Under the pieces are notes generated by a model, which did not search any database, had not been told where the DNA came from, and saw nothing but the letters and a program-made list of their open reading frames with translations. A stretch of 64,000 nucleotides of DNA from Gordonia sihwensis NBRC 108236 (GTDB taxonomy: Bacteria; Actinomycetota; Actinomycetes; Mycobacteriales; Mycobacteriaceae): assembly GCF_000333035.1 (NCBI RefSeq), contig NZ_BANU01000016.1, forward strand, positions 62,001 through 126,000, in the 5' to 3' direction. The position numbers and the translations under genes were made by a program. Shown here in pieces: positions 28,466 to 36,966 of this stretch; position 1 is the stretch's first letter; each line of letters opens with the position of its first letter.

Positions 28466-28786
28466 TCAGCGGTTCGCCGTGAGACGCTCACGGATCCGTG
28501 TGCACGCGTCGTCCAGTTCCGCGATCACGAACAACCACTCCGAACCGTCACCGAGGGTGAGACACAGACGATCGGCCTTGCCGCCGGAGAGCAGCCTGCC
28601 GGTTCCCGGCGCCGACCCGACGGCTGCCACGAACTTCAGCGCGACCGAGAAGCGCGCGCCGGCGGCTCGCTTCGACTTCGGCTCGAAGACGACGTGCGTC
28701 TTGGTCAGCGCCAGCTCACCGGGAACGGCCATCCGGCCCATCGATCGGGCGGCCCGCCAAGCGGCCAAGGGCTTGTCGTCGCTCAT
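28466..28786 (-). CDS. Small protein, possibly PH/GRAM-like
   Basis: 106 residues, ATG start. Beta-strand pattern with GELALTKTHVVFEPKSKR near residues 23-40 and ADRLCLTLGDGSEWLFVIAELDDACTRIRERL at the C terminus, the last helix closing the fold. This resembles GRAM or bacterial PH domains, but I cannot confirm the family. No signal or membrane segment. Part of the three-gene segment between murJ and sigM. Function unknown. Confidence 0.6.
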   Translation of the reverse strand: MSDDKPLAAWRAARSMGRMAVPGELALTKTHVVFEPKSKRAAGARFSVALKFVAAVGSAPGTGRLLSGGKADRLCLTLGDGSEWLFVIAELDDACTRIRERLTANR

Positions 28787-28937
28787 GAGACCAGCCTAGT
28801 AAGAGCGGCGGCGACAACGGCACCGAGGCGGACAGAGCCTCGAGAACACACTCTGATGTGCATAAGTCGGCTTCACCGCGCGATTCGTCCACAGGTTCGC
28901 CAACAACCATCCACAAAGTGAGGAAAAGCTCGAATCC

Positions 28938-28964
28938 GGCACTGTTTCGCGCTTAGTGTCGTCG
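28938..28964 (+). promoter_or_regulatory. ECF-type promoter before sigM (weaker match)
   Basis: GGCAC (28938-28942) and CGTCG (28960-28964) with a 17-base spacer; the reported SigM consensus is GGAAC-N16-18-CGTCR, so one -35 base differs. The -10 element touches the ATG at 28966, so a transcript would be leaderless or initiate very near the start. Confidence 0.45.
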
Positions 28965-28965
28965 C

Positions 28966-29529
28966 ATGACTCGGGGGATCATCGATCAGAAGACCGATGC
29001 GCACTTGCTTCGCGCACACATCGGGGGCGACGCCGGAGCGTTCCGCGAACTGTACGAACGGCACCGGAATCATCTCTGGGCCATCGCCTTACGCACCACA
29101 GGCAATGAGGACGACGCCGCGGACGCGATGCAGGACGCGTGGATCTCCATCTACCGCACGGCCACCTCCTACCGAGCCGACGCATCAGTGTCGAGCTGGT
29201 TGCACAAGATCGTCGTGAACTCCTGCCTCGACCGCCTGCGCCGCATCCGCTGTCACGAGACCATGCCCCTCATCGAGTTCGAGTCGGCACTGCTCGCCGA
29301 CGAACGCGACTACACGGTCGGGATCGACGTCGGACTGTCGATCGGCCGAGCTCTCGACGTACTGCCGCCCGACCAGCGGGACGCCGTCATTCTCGTCGAC
29401 TATCACGGATACTCGATCCGCGACGCCGCGGCGATCCTGTCGGTGGCCTGCGGGACGGTCAAGAGCCGCTGCTCCCGCGGCCGGGCCAAGCTCGCGATGG
29501 TTCTCGAGTATCTGGACGATGACTGTTAG
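28966..29529 (+). CDS. sigM: ECF RNA polymerase sigma factor SigM
   Basis: 187 residues. Region 2 is at about 20-95 (EDDAADAMQDAWISIYRTATSYRADASVSSWLHKI, containing the -10 reading helix) and region 4 at about 130-180 (LPPDQRDAVILVDYHGYSIRDAAAILS with a helix-turn-helix). Position upstream of trxB, trxA and cwlM matches Rv3911 SigM, which in mycobacteria controls secreted and surface lipid genes. An ECF promoter lies just ahead of it and a better one ahead of the next gene, suggesting autoregulation. The next gene encodes a putative but short anti-sigma factor. Confidence 0.9.
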   Translation: MTRGIIDQKTDAHLLRAHIGGDAGAFRELYERHRNHLWAIALRTTGNEDDAADAMQDAWISIYRTATSYRADASVSSWLHKIVVNSCLDRLRRIRCHETMPLIEFESALLADERDYTVGIDVGLSIGRALDVLPPDQRDAVILVDYHGYSIRDAAAILSVACGTVKSRCSRGRAKLAMVLEYLDDDC

Positions 29530-29560
29530 GGCTCCGGCCGACTCACCGGAGATCATCGCC

Positions 29561-29587
29561 GGAACCGATTCGTCGGCACGTGCGTCT
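29561..29587 (+). promoter_or_regulatory. ECF (SigM-type) promoter before the anti-sigma gene
   Basis: GGAAC at 29561-29565 and CGTCT at 29583-29587, spacer 17 bases. The -35 is a perfect match to the SigM consensus; the last -10 base is T instead of a purine. Transcription would begin around 29594, at or next to the GTG (29593) and ATG (29599) starts, so a leaderless mRNA is plausible. Confidence 0.6.
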
Positions 29588-29592
29588 AAGTA

Positions 29593-29910
29593 GTGTGGAT
29601 GGCGACGACGGACGATAGGCGATTCTCAAAGATCATGGTTCCTTCAGCGAAGCACCGGGCGGGCCGCCCCGCGCCTGAGCCGCCGTACTCGACGGAGCTG
29701 CTGGCGGATCTGCACGCGGACGCACTCGAGCCCGAAGTCGCCGCACACGTCCGGAGTCGGCTCGCCGCCGATCCGCACGCCGCTCAAGTGCTCGCCGCGC
29801 TCGATCGCGTGCAGACGGAGCTGCGAGAACGCGGGCAGTCGGCGGCGCCGATGCCCGATGCGATCGCGGCCCGTCTCGATTCCGTGATCGACCGACTCAC
29901 CGGTGGCTGA
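29593..29910 (+). CDS. Putative short anti-sigma factor (RsmA-like N-terminal domain only)
   Basis: Up to 105 residues (starts at GTG 29593, ATG 29599 or ATG 29635 are all possible). It sits between sigM and trxB, the place of Rv3912, the SigM anti-sigma factor, which is about 250 residues with a membrane helix. Here there is only a soluble helical part: STELLADLHADALEPEVAAHVRSRLAADPHAAQVLAALDRVQTELRE, which resembles the sigma-binding helices of such proteins, and then a stop. The downstream 154 bases in all frames encode no hydrophobic helix, so this is not a simple frameshift. If real it would be a cytosolic anti-sigma, released by something other than membrane proteolysis. Confidence 0.6.
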   Translation: MWMATTDDRRFSKIMVPSAKHRAGRPAPEPPYSTELLADLHADALEPEVAAHVRSRLAADPHAAQVLAALDRVQTELRERGQSAAPMPDAIAARLDSVIDRLTGG

Positions 29911-30064
29911 ACCGTCGCGCCGAACGGCTCCTCGGTGAGGTGCGCCGCACCGGAACGCACACGCGGGAACATCGCGCCATACTCTGGTGTTGACTGATGC
30001 GTCTGCCCGGCGTCATCGCACGATGCAGGCCGCACCGAGCGGACTACGCGACAACGGAGGATTG

Positions 30065-31009
30065 ATGAGCGACAACCAGAACCAGATCCATGACGTGATC
30101 ATCGTCGGGTCGGGGCCTGCCGGCTACACGGCGGCGATCTACGCTGCCCGGGCCGAACTGTCGCCGTTGGTCTTCGAGGGCATCTCCTTCGGCGGCGCCC
30201 TCATGACGACGACCGAGGTCGAGAACTTCCCCGGCTTCCAGAAGGGGATCCAGGGTCCCGAACTGATGGACGAGATGCGCGAGCAGGCGCTCCGCTTCGG
30301 AGCCGACCTGCGCATGGAGGAGGTCGACGCCCTGCGGCTCGAGGGCGAGATCAAAGAGGTCGAGGTCGCCGGCGAAGTCCACCGGGCCCGCAGCGTCATC
30401 CTCGCGATGGGGGCGGCGGCACGTTATCTGAACGTCCCGGGCGAGCAGGAACTGCTCGGCCGCGGTGTCTCCGCATGCGCCACCTGCGACGGCTTCTTCT
30501 TCCGGGACCAGGACATCGCGGTGGTCGGTGGCGGCGACTCAGCGATGGAGGAAGCGACCTTCCTGACCAAGTTCGCGAAGTCGGTCACGCTGATCCACCG
30601 CCGCGACGAGTTCCGCGCCTCGAAGATCATGCTCGAACGCGCTCGCGAGAACGAGAAGATCCGATTCATCACCAATGCGACCGTCTCGGCGGTCAAGGGC
30701 GAGAACACCGTCACCGAACTGGAGCTCACCGACACCGAGACCGGAGAGGTCCGGACGCTCGACGCGACGGGAATGTTCGTCGCGATCGGTCACGATCCGC
30801 GAAGCGATCTCGTCAAGGGACAGGTCCAGCTCGACGACGACGGTTACGTCAAGGTCGTCGGCCGCACCACGTACACCAACCTTCCCGGCGTCTTCGCTTG
30901 CGGCGATCTCGTCGACCACACCTACCGACAGGCGATCACCGCCGCCGGCAGCGGCTGTTCGGCCGCTATCGACGCCGAACGATGGCTCGCCGACCAGGCC
31001 CACGCCTGA
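30065..31009 (+). CDS. trxB: Thioredoxin reductase
   Basis: 314 residues; passes electrons from NADPH via FAD to thioredoxin. Start at 30065 follows GGAGG. FAD motif [15 protein letters not shown] is at about residues 15-29, the redox pair is in ACATCDG (about 137-143) and the NADPH-binding motif [10 protein letters not shown] at about 157-166. C-terminal FAD segment [10 protein letters not shown] is present. It is followed by trxA after 48 bases, probably one operon. The ECF promoter upstream of the anti-sigma gene could feed into it. Confidence 0.96.
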   Translation: MSDNQNQIHDVIIVGSGPAGYTAAIYAARAELSPLVFEGISFGGALMTTTEVENFPGFQKGIQGPELMDEMREQALRFGADLRMEEVDALRLEGEIKEVEVAGEVHRARSVILAMGAAARYLNVPGEQELLGRGVSACATCDGFFFRDQDIAVVGGGDSAMEEATFLTKFAKSVTLIHRRDEFRASKIMLERARENEKIRFITNATVSAVKGENTVTELELTDTETGEVRTLDATGMFVAIGHDPRSDLVKGQVQLDDDGYVKVVGRTTYTNLPGVFACGDLVDHTYRQAITAAGSGCSAAIDAERWLADQAHA

Positions 31010-31057
31010 CCGAACCTCACGCCGGCCATCCGAGCCGACGACCATTCAGGAGGAAGA

Positions 31058-31393
31058 ATGTCTGAGAACACCGTTGCAGTCACCGACGCGACCTTCGCCG
31101 GCGACGTGATCGAGGCCTCCGGGTCCAAGCCCGTCCTCGTCGACTTCTGGGCCACCTGGTGCGGCCCCTGCAAAATGGTGGCTCCGGTGCTCGAGGAGAT
31201 CGCCCGCGACAACAGCGACAAGCTGACCGTCGCGAAGGTCGACGTCGACCAGAACCCGAACGTCGCCCGCGAGTACCAGATCATGAGCATTCCCACGCTC
31301 ATGCTCTTCTCCGGCGGTAAGCCGGTCAAGACCATCATGGGCGCCAAGCCCAAGGCGGCTCTGCTTCGCGAACTGTCCGACGTCCTCGCCTGA
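31058..31393 (+). CDS. trxA: Thioredoxin
   Basis: 111 residues with the thioredoxin active site WCGPC at about residues 33-37 and the conserved cis-proline in SIPTLMLF. It is the electron carrier that reduces protein disulfides, recharged by the TrxB encoded just upstream. A ribosome site AGGAGG precedes the ATG. A GC-rich hairpin follows the stop. Corresponds to Rv3914 (trxC) by position. Confidence 0.96.
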   Translation: MSENTVAVTDATFAGDVIEASGSKPVLVDFWATWCGPCKMVAPVLEEIARDNSDKLTVAKVDVDQNPNVAREYQIMSIPTLMLFSGGKPVKTIMGAKPKAALLRELSDVLA

Positions 31394-31402
31394 CATCGCT
31401 GC

Positions 31403-31441
31403 CGATCGGCCCACGCCCGCACCCGGGCCGTGGGCCGATCG
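31403..31441 (+). terminator. Hairpin terminator after trxA
   Basis: Perfect 13-base-pair stem (CGATCGGCCCACG at 31403-31415 and its complement at 31429-31441) with a 13-base loop, ten bases after the trxA stop. No U-tract follows, as is common for actinobacterial terminators. It separates the trx operon from cwlM. Confidence 0.65.
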
Positions 31442-31556
31442 TCACAGAACGGCGCGATCATTTGTCGCGCCCGGCGCTGGCTGAGAGAATGGTGCGAGTC
31501 TCGGATCAGCAATGCCTCGGTCCGGGTCGGCGGTATCGAGAGAGTGGGAAGTACGT

Positions 31557-32708
31557 ATGCAGGTGTTGCGTCTGGGGGACCACGGTTCTGCGGTAGCCGA
31601 GATCAGGGCCATTCTGGCCACCCGTGGATTACTGCCCGACGCTGCACCCACCCCGCCGTCCACCACGCAGGGCCCCTGGTCGCCGCCCGAGGCGGTCTTC
31701 GACAAGGCCTGCGACCGTGCGGTGCGCGCCTTCCAGCAGGAACGCGGACTGATCGTCGACGGGATCGTCGGATACGCCACCTACACCGCCCTGCGCGAAG
31801 CCTCGTACCGTCTGGGCGCCCGCATTCTGCTCTACCGGCTCTCCGCGCCGATGACGGGCGACGACGTCGCCACGCTCCAGTCGCGCCTGCAGAATCTCGG
31901 CTACTACCACGGACTGGTGGATGGAATCTTCAGCGAGGTGACGCACCACGCCGTCTGCCTGTACCAGACCGAGTACGGTCTCTCGTCCGACGGCATCTGC
32001 GGGCCCGCGACGCTGCGATCACTGGAACGTCTCGGCACCCGCGTCACCGGCGGCTCGCCGCACGCGATCCGCGAGGAGGAGCACGTTCGCAAGTCCGGTC
32101 CGCAGCTCACCGGTAAGCGAATTCTGATCGATCCCGGCGACGAGAGCCCCATCGGGAACGAGAACACCCTGCTCTGGGATCTGGCGGCCCGTCTCGAGGG
32201 CCGGATGTCCGCCGCGGGTATGGAGACATTCCTGTCGCATGACGCGAAGACGACCCCGACCGACGACGACCGTGTGCGGGTGGCCAATCTCGCCGATGTC
32301 GACCTGATGATCTCGTTGCGAACCGGCCATTACCCGAACGAGAAGGCCAGCGGGCTCGCGACGTTCTACTTCGGCAACACGCACGGTTCCTACTCCACGA
32401 TCGGGCGCAATCTCGCCGGGTACATCCAGCGGGAGATCGTGGCACGCACCGGCTTCCTCGACTGCCGCAGCCACCCACGGACCTGGAACATCCTGCGCTC
32501 CACGCGGATGCCGGTCATCGTGATCGAAGCCGGCTACATCACCAATCCTCACGACGCCGCGCAGCTGAGCGACCCCGCCATCCGCGACACCATCGCCGAA
32601 GCCGTCCTGGTCGCAGTCAAGCGGCTGTACCTGCTCGGTGAGAACGACCGGCCGACCGGAACTTACACGTTCGCCGAACTGCTTGCGGCAGAACAGGTCA
32701 CCGGCTGA
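31557..32708 (+). CDS. cwlM: CwlM: peptidoglycan-binding regulator of cell-wall synthesis
   Basis: 383 residues from ATG 31557 (a start at 31512 is possible but lacks a good ribosome site). Two peptidoglycan-binding_1 repeats (about 1-75 and 85-150, each with the D-G-x-x-G motif) precede an amidase_3 fold (about 175-370). The usual zinc ligand His in D-P-G-H is Asp here (DPGDES), and other ligands are also altered, so hydrolase activity is doubtful. CwlM of mycobacteria is cytoplasmic, is phosphorylated by PknB near its C terminus and activates MurA; the same C-terminal RPTGTYTFAELL segment is present here. Its last 46 bases overlap the next gene on the other strand. Confidence 0.9.
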   Translation: MQVLRLGDHGSAVAEIRAILATRGLLPDAAPTPPSTTQGPWSPPEAVFDKACDRAVRAFQQERGLIVDGIVGYATYTALREASYRLGARILLYRLSAPMTGDDVATLQSRLQNLGYYHGLVDGIFSEVTHHAVCLYQTEYGLSSDGICGPATLRSLERLGTRVTGGSPHAIREEEHVRKSGPQLTGKRILIDPGDESPIGNENTLLWDLAARLEGRMSAAGMETFLSHDAKTTPTDDDRVRVANLADVDLMISLRTGHYPNEKASGLATFYFGNTHGSYSTIGRNLAGYIQREIVARTGFLDCRSHPRTWNILRSTRMPVIVIEAGYITNPHDAAQLSDPAIRDTIAEAVLVAVKRLYLLGENDRPTGTYTFAELLAAEQVTG

Positions 32709-33424
32709 CTGATCGGGTCCGCCAGCATTTCCGCCGGCGGGGTCTCCACCAGTTTCCGGAGCGCACGCTCCACCTGGCTCTTCCAACCCAGGCCCTCGTC
32801 GAGTTCGAGCCTCAGACGCGGCAGGTACGGGTCGTCGGCGACCACCTCGAACCCGAAGTCCGTCAGCAGTCGGGTCGGCAGAATGCACCGGCGGCACACG
32901 TCAGCGGCCAGGCCGCTGCCGAGAAGCAACGTCACCAGATCCATCGCGAGGGACTCGTCGTCGCCGCTGAAACCGAACGCCTCCACCGCGCGCACTCCGC
33001 GCCGGACGAGGTCGGCCACGACGGCGTCGAGCAGTGCCGTCGACTCGCTCTCGAAGCCCGGTTCCATGCGAATCGTAGTGAGTAGAACGGCATCCGCACC
33101 GACCGGGGCGGTGGGGAAGTGCTGCGCGCGGGGCACCCGTCCCGGCGGGGAGTAGAAGGCGGCACCGACGACTCGTCCGGTCGTGGGTTCCACAGCGACC
33201 TGACAGCACACACCCCATTCCAGCAGCAGTCCCGACAGCCAAGCCTCTTTGTCGAACTCACTCTCGGGTCCGGCGGAGTCCGTGCGCTTATCACCTCCGG
33301 TGATCACCGTGTCGATCGCGGGCGACCCACCGGTCCGATCGACCTCCCAGAAGACGCAACGACGGGAATGCAGCGGCAGAGTCTCGAAGTCTTCGAGCTC
33401 CAGTGGCACCACAGACAAACCCAT
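32663..33424 (-). CDS. Conserved protein, Rv3916c-like (possible GNAT)
   Basis: 253 residues from ATG 33424 (ribosome site AAGGAGGAG). It lies between cwlM and parB as Rv3916c does. The middle (about 85-200) has the look of a GNAT acetyltransferase: strand VVGAAFYSPP, LLTTIRMEPGFESESTALLDAVVADLVRRGVRAVEAFG. The typical acetyl-CoA P-loop is not clear. Function unknown; origin-side location in mycolata is conserved. Confidence 0.8.
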   Translation of the reverse strand: MGLSVVPLELEDFETLPLHSRRCVFWEVDRTGGSPAIDTVITGGDKRTDSAGPESEFDKEAWLSGLLLEWGVCCQVAVEPTTGRVVGAAFYSPPGRVPRAQHFPTAPVGADAVLLTTIRMEPGFESESTALLDAVVADLVRRGVRAVEAFGFSGDDESLAMDLVTLLLGSGLAADVCRRCILPTRLLTDFGFEVVADDPYLPRLRLELDEGLGWKSQVERALRKLVETPPAEMLADPISQPVTCSAASSSANV

Positions 33425-33535
33425 CGCTGCGGTCTCCTCCTTCTCGCGGCGGAAGATCGTCAAGGTTTAGCGCCACACATGGACGCCGTCACAGTGACGA
33501 AACAGCCACGTATTCTCGTATACCCCTTTGCGGGA

Positions 33536-34621
33536 CTACTTTTCGGTCTGTTCGGCGATCACATTGACGATCCGCTCCAGATCGTCGACCGATCCGAATT
33601 CGATCGATACGCGTCCCTTCCGCTTACCCAGGCTCACCGTCACCTTGGTATCGAGACGATCGGACAGCCGGTTCGCCACATCCTGCAGCCCCGGCATCTC
33701 CATCGGCTTCCGCTTCTTCGCGGCGGGCTTGTCGTCGACGCCGTCCCGATTCGCGAGAGTGACTGCTTCCTCCGTGGCTCGGACCGACAGTCCCTCCGCG
33801 ACGATCCGCGCCGCCAGTGCCTCCTGTGCGTCGGCACCCGCTTCCAGAGCGAGGAGTGCGCGAGCATGCCCGGCGGAGAGGACACCGGCCGCAACCCTGC
33901 GCTGGACCGGAATCGGGAGCCGCAGCAGCCGGATCATGTTGGTGATCACCGGGCGTGATCGACCGAGCCGAGTGGCGAGCTCTTCGTGTGTCACGTCGAA
34001 CTCTTCGAGCAACTGCTGATAGGCGGCGGCCTCTTCGAGTGGGTTCAGCTGTGCTCGGTGAATGTTCTCCAGCAGAGCGTCTCGGAGCAGATCGCCATCC
34101 GGGGTCTCCCGAACGATGGCCGGGATGGTCTCCAGGCCCACATTGCTGCCGGCGCGCCACCGTCGTTCGCCCATGATGAGCTGATAGCGCGCGCCATTCG
34201 CGCCGGGGGAGGGGAGCTCCCGCACCACGATCGGTTGCATGAGACCGAACTCCCGAATCGAGTGCTCGAGTTCGGAGAGCGCCTCCTCGTCGAAGACTGT
34301 GCGCGGCTGCTTCGGGTTCGGCTCGATATCGCTCGGTGCGATCTCACGGTAGACGGCGCCGATCTCGTCTGCTCCACCGCTCGCGGAAGAGGCCTGTGAC
34401 GCTGAGGGCGCGGGACCGGTCGGCGCGAGGAGATCCGACGATGGCTTCTCCGCCACCGCAGCACCGACCTTCGGTGATCCGCCACCGATGACGACGTCCG
34501 CGGCGGCGGAACCCATCTTCGTGGTATTCACACCGTGATCGTCATCGCTCGGCCCCGTAGGAATCAGCGCTGCCAGACCTCGTCCCAGACCTCCGCGACG
34601 TTGAGTGTCTCGCTGACTCAT
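33536..34621 (-). CDS. parB: Chromosome partition protein ParB
   Basis: 361 residues. N-terminal peptide [13 protein letters not shown] (binds and stimulates ParA) is followed by an acidic linker and the CTP-binding ParB/Srx domain, with GERRWRAG (the GERRxRA motif) near residue 150. A helix-turn-helix follows near 195-230 and the C-terminal dimerisation domain ends the protein. It binds the parS sites clustered at 35.5-36.8 kb and spreads to organise the origin. Its ATG overlaps the parA stop, so the two are translationally coupled. Confidence 0.96.
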   Translation of the reverse strand: MSQRDTQRRGGLGRGLAALIPTGPSDDDHGVNTTKMGSAAADVVIGGGSPKVGAAVAEKPSSDLLAPTGPAPSASQASSASGGADEIGAVYREIAPSDIEPNPKQPRTVFDEEALSELEHSIREFGLMQPIVVRELPSPGANGARYQLIMGERRWRAGSNVGLETIPAIVRETPDGDLLRDALLENIHRAQLNPLEEAAAYQQLLEEFDVTHEELATRLGRSRPVITNMIRLLRLPIPVQRRVAAGVLSAGHARALLALEAGADAQEALAARIVAEGLSVRATEEAVTLANRDGVDDKPAAKKRKPMEMPGLQDVANRLSDRLDTKVTVSLGKRKGRVSIEFGSVDDLERIVNVIAEQTEK

Positions 34622-35562
34622 ACCGTTCCTCCTACAGCAGCGCCTCGCTCCGCCAACTCACGGGCGGCGTCGAGATAACTCATGGATCCACGTGAACCCG
34701 GGTCGTACTCGATGATCGTCATACCGAAGCCCGGAGCTTCGGAGACCTTCACACTGCGGGGAATGATCGTCGACAGCACCTTGTCGCCGAAGTGATTCCG
34801 AACCTCCGCAGCCACCTGATCCGCGAGCTTGGTGCGGCCGTCATACATGGTCAACAGAATGGTCGACACATGCAGTTCTTTGTTCAGATGTGCCTGGACG
34901 AGTTCGATATTCCGCAGCAGCTGGCCCACGCCCTCGAGCGCGTAATACTCGCACTGGATCGGAATGAGGACTTCACGGGCCGCGACCATCGCGTTGACCG
35001 TCAACAGCCCGAGCGACGGAGGGCAGTCGATCAGCACGTAGTCGATCTCGAGCTCGGCCAGCACGGCCGGATCGAGGGCATTTCGCAGGCGGCTCTCGCG
35101 CGCTACGACGGAAACCAACTCGATCTCGGCGCCGGCGAGATCGAGAGTTGACGGAACACAGTACAGCCGATCGTTGGCCGGCGACTTCTGGATCGCTTCC
35201 CGCAGCGGCACGTCGTCGAGAAGCATCTCGTATACAGACGCGATTCCCGGCTTGCGATGGTCGATGCCCAGGGCCGTACTCGCATTACCCTGCGGATCGA
35301 GATCGATGACCAGGACCCCGAGGCCGTGCAGCGCGAGGCCGGCCGCAAGGTTCACGGCGGACGTCGTCTTCCCGACTCCACCCTTCTGGTTCGCGATAGT
35401 CATCACCCGCGGCTGTGGTGGTCGGGGGAGCCTGCCGGTGCCGCCGGGGGTCAAAACCTGGCTCGCGCGGGCTGCCGCGGTCGCTATCGGGGTGTCGTCG
35501 TAGCTCTGCACTGGCGGTACTGGTGGCGTTTCACGTGAAACGCTGGGCTCGTGGTTGGGCAC
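34618..35562 (-). CDS. parA: Chromosome partition ATPase ParA
   Basis: 314 residues from GTG 35562, chosen because GGAG lies seven bases upstream; the frame is open to 35634. A deviant Walker A KGGVGKTT is near residue 60 and Walker B-like [13 protein letters not shown] near 170. It is the nucleoid-bound ATPase that moves ParB-parS complexes. A parS site lies inside its 5' coding part (35528-35541), as found in several actinobacteria. Synteny matches Rv3918c. Confidence 0.96.
   Translation of the reverse strand: MPNHEPSVSRETPPVPPVQSYDDTPIATAAARASQVLTPGGTGRLPRPPQPRVMTIANQKGGVGKTTSAVNLAAGLALHGLGVLVIDLDPQGNASTALGIDHRKPGIASVYEMLLDDVPLREAIQKSPANDRLYCVPSTLDLAGAEIELVSVVARESRLRNALDPAVLAELEIDYVLIDCPPSLGLLTVNAMVAAREVLIPIQCEYYALEGVGQLLRNIELVQAHLNKELHVSTILLTMYDGRTKLADQVAAEVRNHFGDKVLSTIIPRSVKVSEAPGFGMTIIEYDPGSRGSMSYLDAARELAERGAAVGGTV
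35528..35541. other. parS: parS site 1
   Basis: GTTTCACGTGAAAC, perfect 14-base palindrome, inside the 5' end of parA; the symmetry extends to 18 bases (35526-35543). Matches the universal parS consensus. Confidence 0.85.
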
Positions 35563-35633
35563 CCCGGAACTCCTTCGGTCAGTGCTTCCATTGTGCGCCC
35601 TCCGGCGAAATGACACCAATTCTTGAGCCTCCA

Positions 35634-36338
35634 TCAGTTCCGGCGGGCAGCCCGACGGGCCGCCCGCGCATCACGTGCTGTCTCATTGCGCCGCCCGACT
35701 ATCAACGTGGTCGGCGTCTCCAGCATCGTCCCGCATTGAGCCACTGCCAGATCCCGGATCCCGGACCTCATCACCTTCTCCCAATCGCGAGCGATCTCGT
35801 CAGGCGCAGACTGCCCCTTCAGTGCGACCAATCTGCCGCCTCCTCGGATCAGGGGAGCGGACCATTTCGCCAGCCGTTCCAGCGGCGCGACAGCCCGCGA
35901 CGTGACTACATCCGCCGGCTCCACTGCCTTCAGCACCGCCTTCTCTTCGGCGCGACCGCGTACCACCGTCACGTTGTCGAGTGGAAGCCCGGAGACCACT
36001 TCCTCAAGAAAGGTGGTCCGGCGAAGCAACGGCTCGATGAGAGTGACCGCCAAGTCCGGACGAGCGATCGCGAGGGGGATACCGGGCAAGCCCGCGCCGG
36101 ACCCGATGTCGATGACGCTCGCACCATCCGGAATCTCCTCGGAGACCACGGCACAGTTGAGCAGGTGCCTGGTCCAGAGTTGCGGCAGTTCACGGGGACC
36201 GATGAGTCCGCGGACCACGCCCTCCTCAGACAGAATCTGCGCGTACTTCTCGGCCAGCGGCAGTCGTTCGCCGAATATGGCCGCAGCGATCTCCGGCGTC
36301 GATTCGGCAGCCGCCGGCGTCGGGTCATCCTCTGACAT
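35634..36338 (-). CDS. rsmG: 16S rRNA (guanine-N7) methyltransferase
   Basis: 234 residues. AdoMet-binding motif DIGSGAGLPGIPLAIARPD is near residues 73-91, with the Rossmann-like methyltransferase core around it. RsmG methylates G527 of 16S rRNA; loss gives low-level streptomycin resistance. Sits between parA and jag as in Rv3919c. The C terminus is basic. Confidence 0.95.
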   Translation of the reverse strand: MSEDDPTPAAAESTPEIAAAIFGERLPLAEKYAQILSEEGVVRGLIGPRELPQLWTRHLLNCAVVSEEIPDGASVIDIGSGAGLPGIPLAIARPDLAVTLIEPLLRRTTFLEEVVSGLPLDNVTVVRGRAEEKAVLKAVEPADVVTSRAVAPLERLAKWSAPLIRGGGRLVALKGQSAPDEIARDWEKVMRSGIRDLAVAQCGTMLETPTTLIVGRRNETARDARAARRAARRN

Positions 36339-36354
36339 CTATCCATCCCTTCGA

Positions 36355-36370
36355 TGTTCCACGTGGAACA
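36355..36370. other. parS: parS-like site 2 (CC/GG variant)
   Basis: TGTTCCACGTGGAACA, perfect 16-base palindrome just upstream of rsmG. Differs from the canonical site by one symmetric base pair. Confidence 0.7.
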
Positions 36371-36400
36371 CGGCCGTTGTGGTGCCCGATCGGTTGAGTG

Positions 36401-36414
36401 GTTTCACGTGAAAC
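36401..36414. other. parS: parS site 3
   Basis: GTTTCACGTGAAAC, perfect 14-base palindrome, in the rsmG-jag gap. Confidence 0.85.
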
Positions 36415-36672
36415 CCGCTCCGCTCGCGAGCCGCGATCCTGAAGCACGCAGCAGATCCACGATCGAGACAACTACCGGCCACCCTGCTAGGGGAGCGGAC
36501 ACGCTCAGGGCAAGCACACGTCTGAGAACAGACTTCGCACCGTAGCCGGACAGCCTCATTCAGTTTAGTCCGCACCGACCCGCCACCCGACGTCGGGAAC
36601 CGATTTCCACAGATTGCCGATCTAACCCACAACCTGACGCCACCCGTCGACCGGAGCTTCCACTCCTGGTCT

Positions 36673-36688
36673 TGTTTCACGTGAAACA
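36673..36688. other. parS: parS site 4
   Basis: TGTTTCACGTGAAACA, perfect match to the full 16-base consensus. Confidence 0.9.
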
Positions 36689-36742
36689 CAGGGCCAGCCG
36701 CGAACAGCGCTGATCGAGCTGGACAGTCGGACGCGGGCGCGG

Positions 36743-36756
36743 GTTTCACGTGAAAC
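36743..36756. other. parS: parS site 5
   Basis: GTTTCACGTGAAAC, perfect 14-base palindrome. Sites 2-5 lie in the 628-base gap 36339-36966, which otherwise holds only the terminator after jag and no gene. Confidence 0.85.
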
Positions 36757-36874
36757 GCGCTCAGAGCATCTGATGACGCCGACCCGGAGAACCACACTGA
36801 CGTAAGTCAAAACAACCGAATGGAAGAGCTTCAGACAAGGCCTTAGACCCTGGACCCATAAAGTCACTGTGTCG

Positions 36875-36924
36875 AAAAGACGATCCCCGCGACACCCTGT
36901 TGTCAGAGCGTTGCGGGGATCGTC
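36875..36924 (-). terminator. Rho-independent terminator after jag
   Basis: On the minus strand, a perfect 12-base-pair stem (GACGATCCCCGC and complement, 22-base loop) is followed by TTTT. It lies about 40 bases beyond the jag stop and ends the rpmH-rnpA-yidD-yidC-jag operon. Confidence 0.8.
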
Positions 36925-36966
36925 TGCGGATATCCAATCGGGGCTAACCCCGGATCAGGGGAGTCG

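Noticed and set aside
28885-28915. DnaA-box-like nonamers TCGTCCACA and CCATCCACA before sigM
   Set aside because: One and two mismatches, only two sites and far from oriC; expected by chance in this genome.
29911-30064. Possible frameshifted continuation of the anti-sigma gene
   Set aside because: All three frames stop quickly and contain no hydrophobic segment.
34684-34699. parS-like GATCCACGTGAACCC in parA
   Set aside because: Several mismatches to the palindrome on both arms; not counted as parS.
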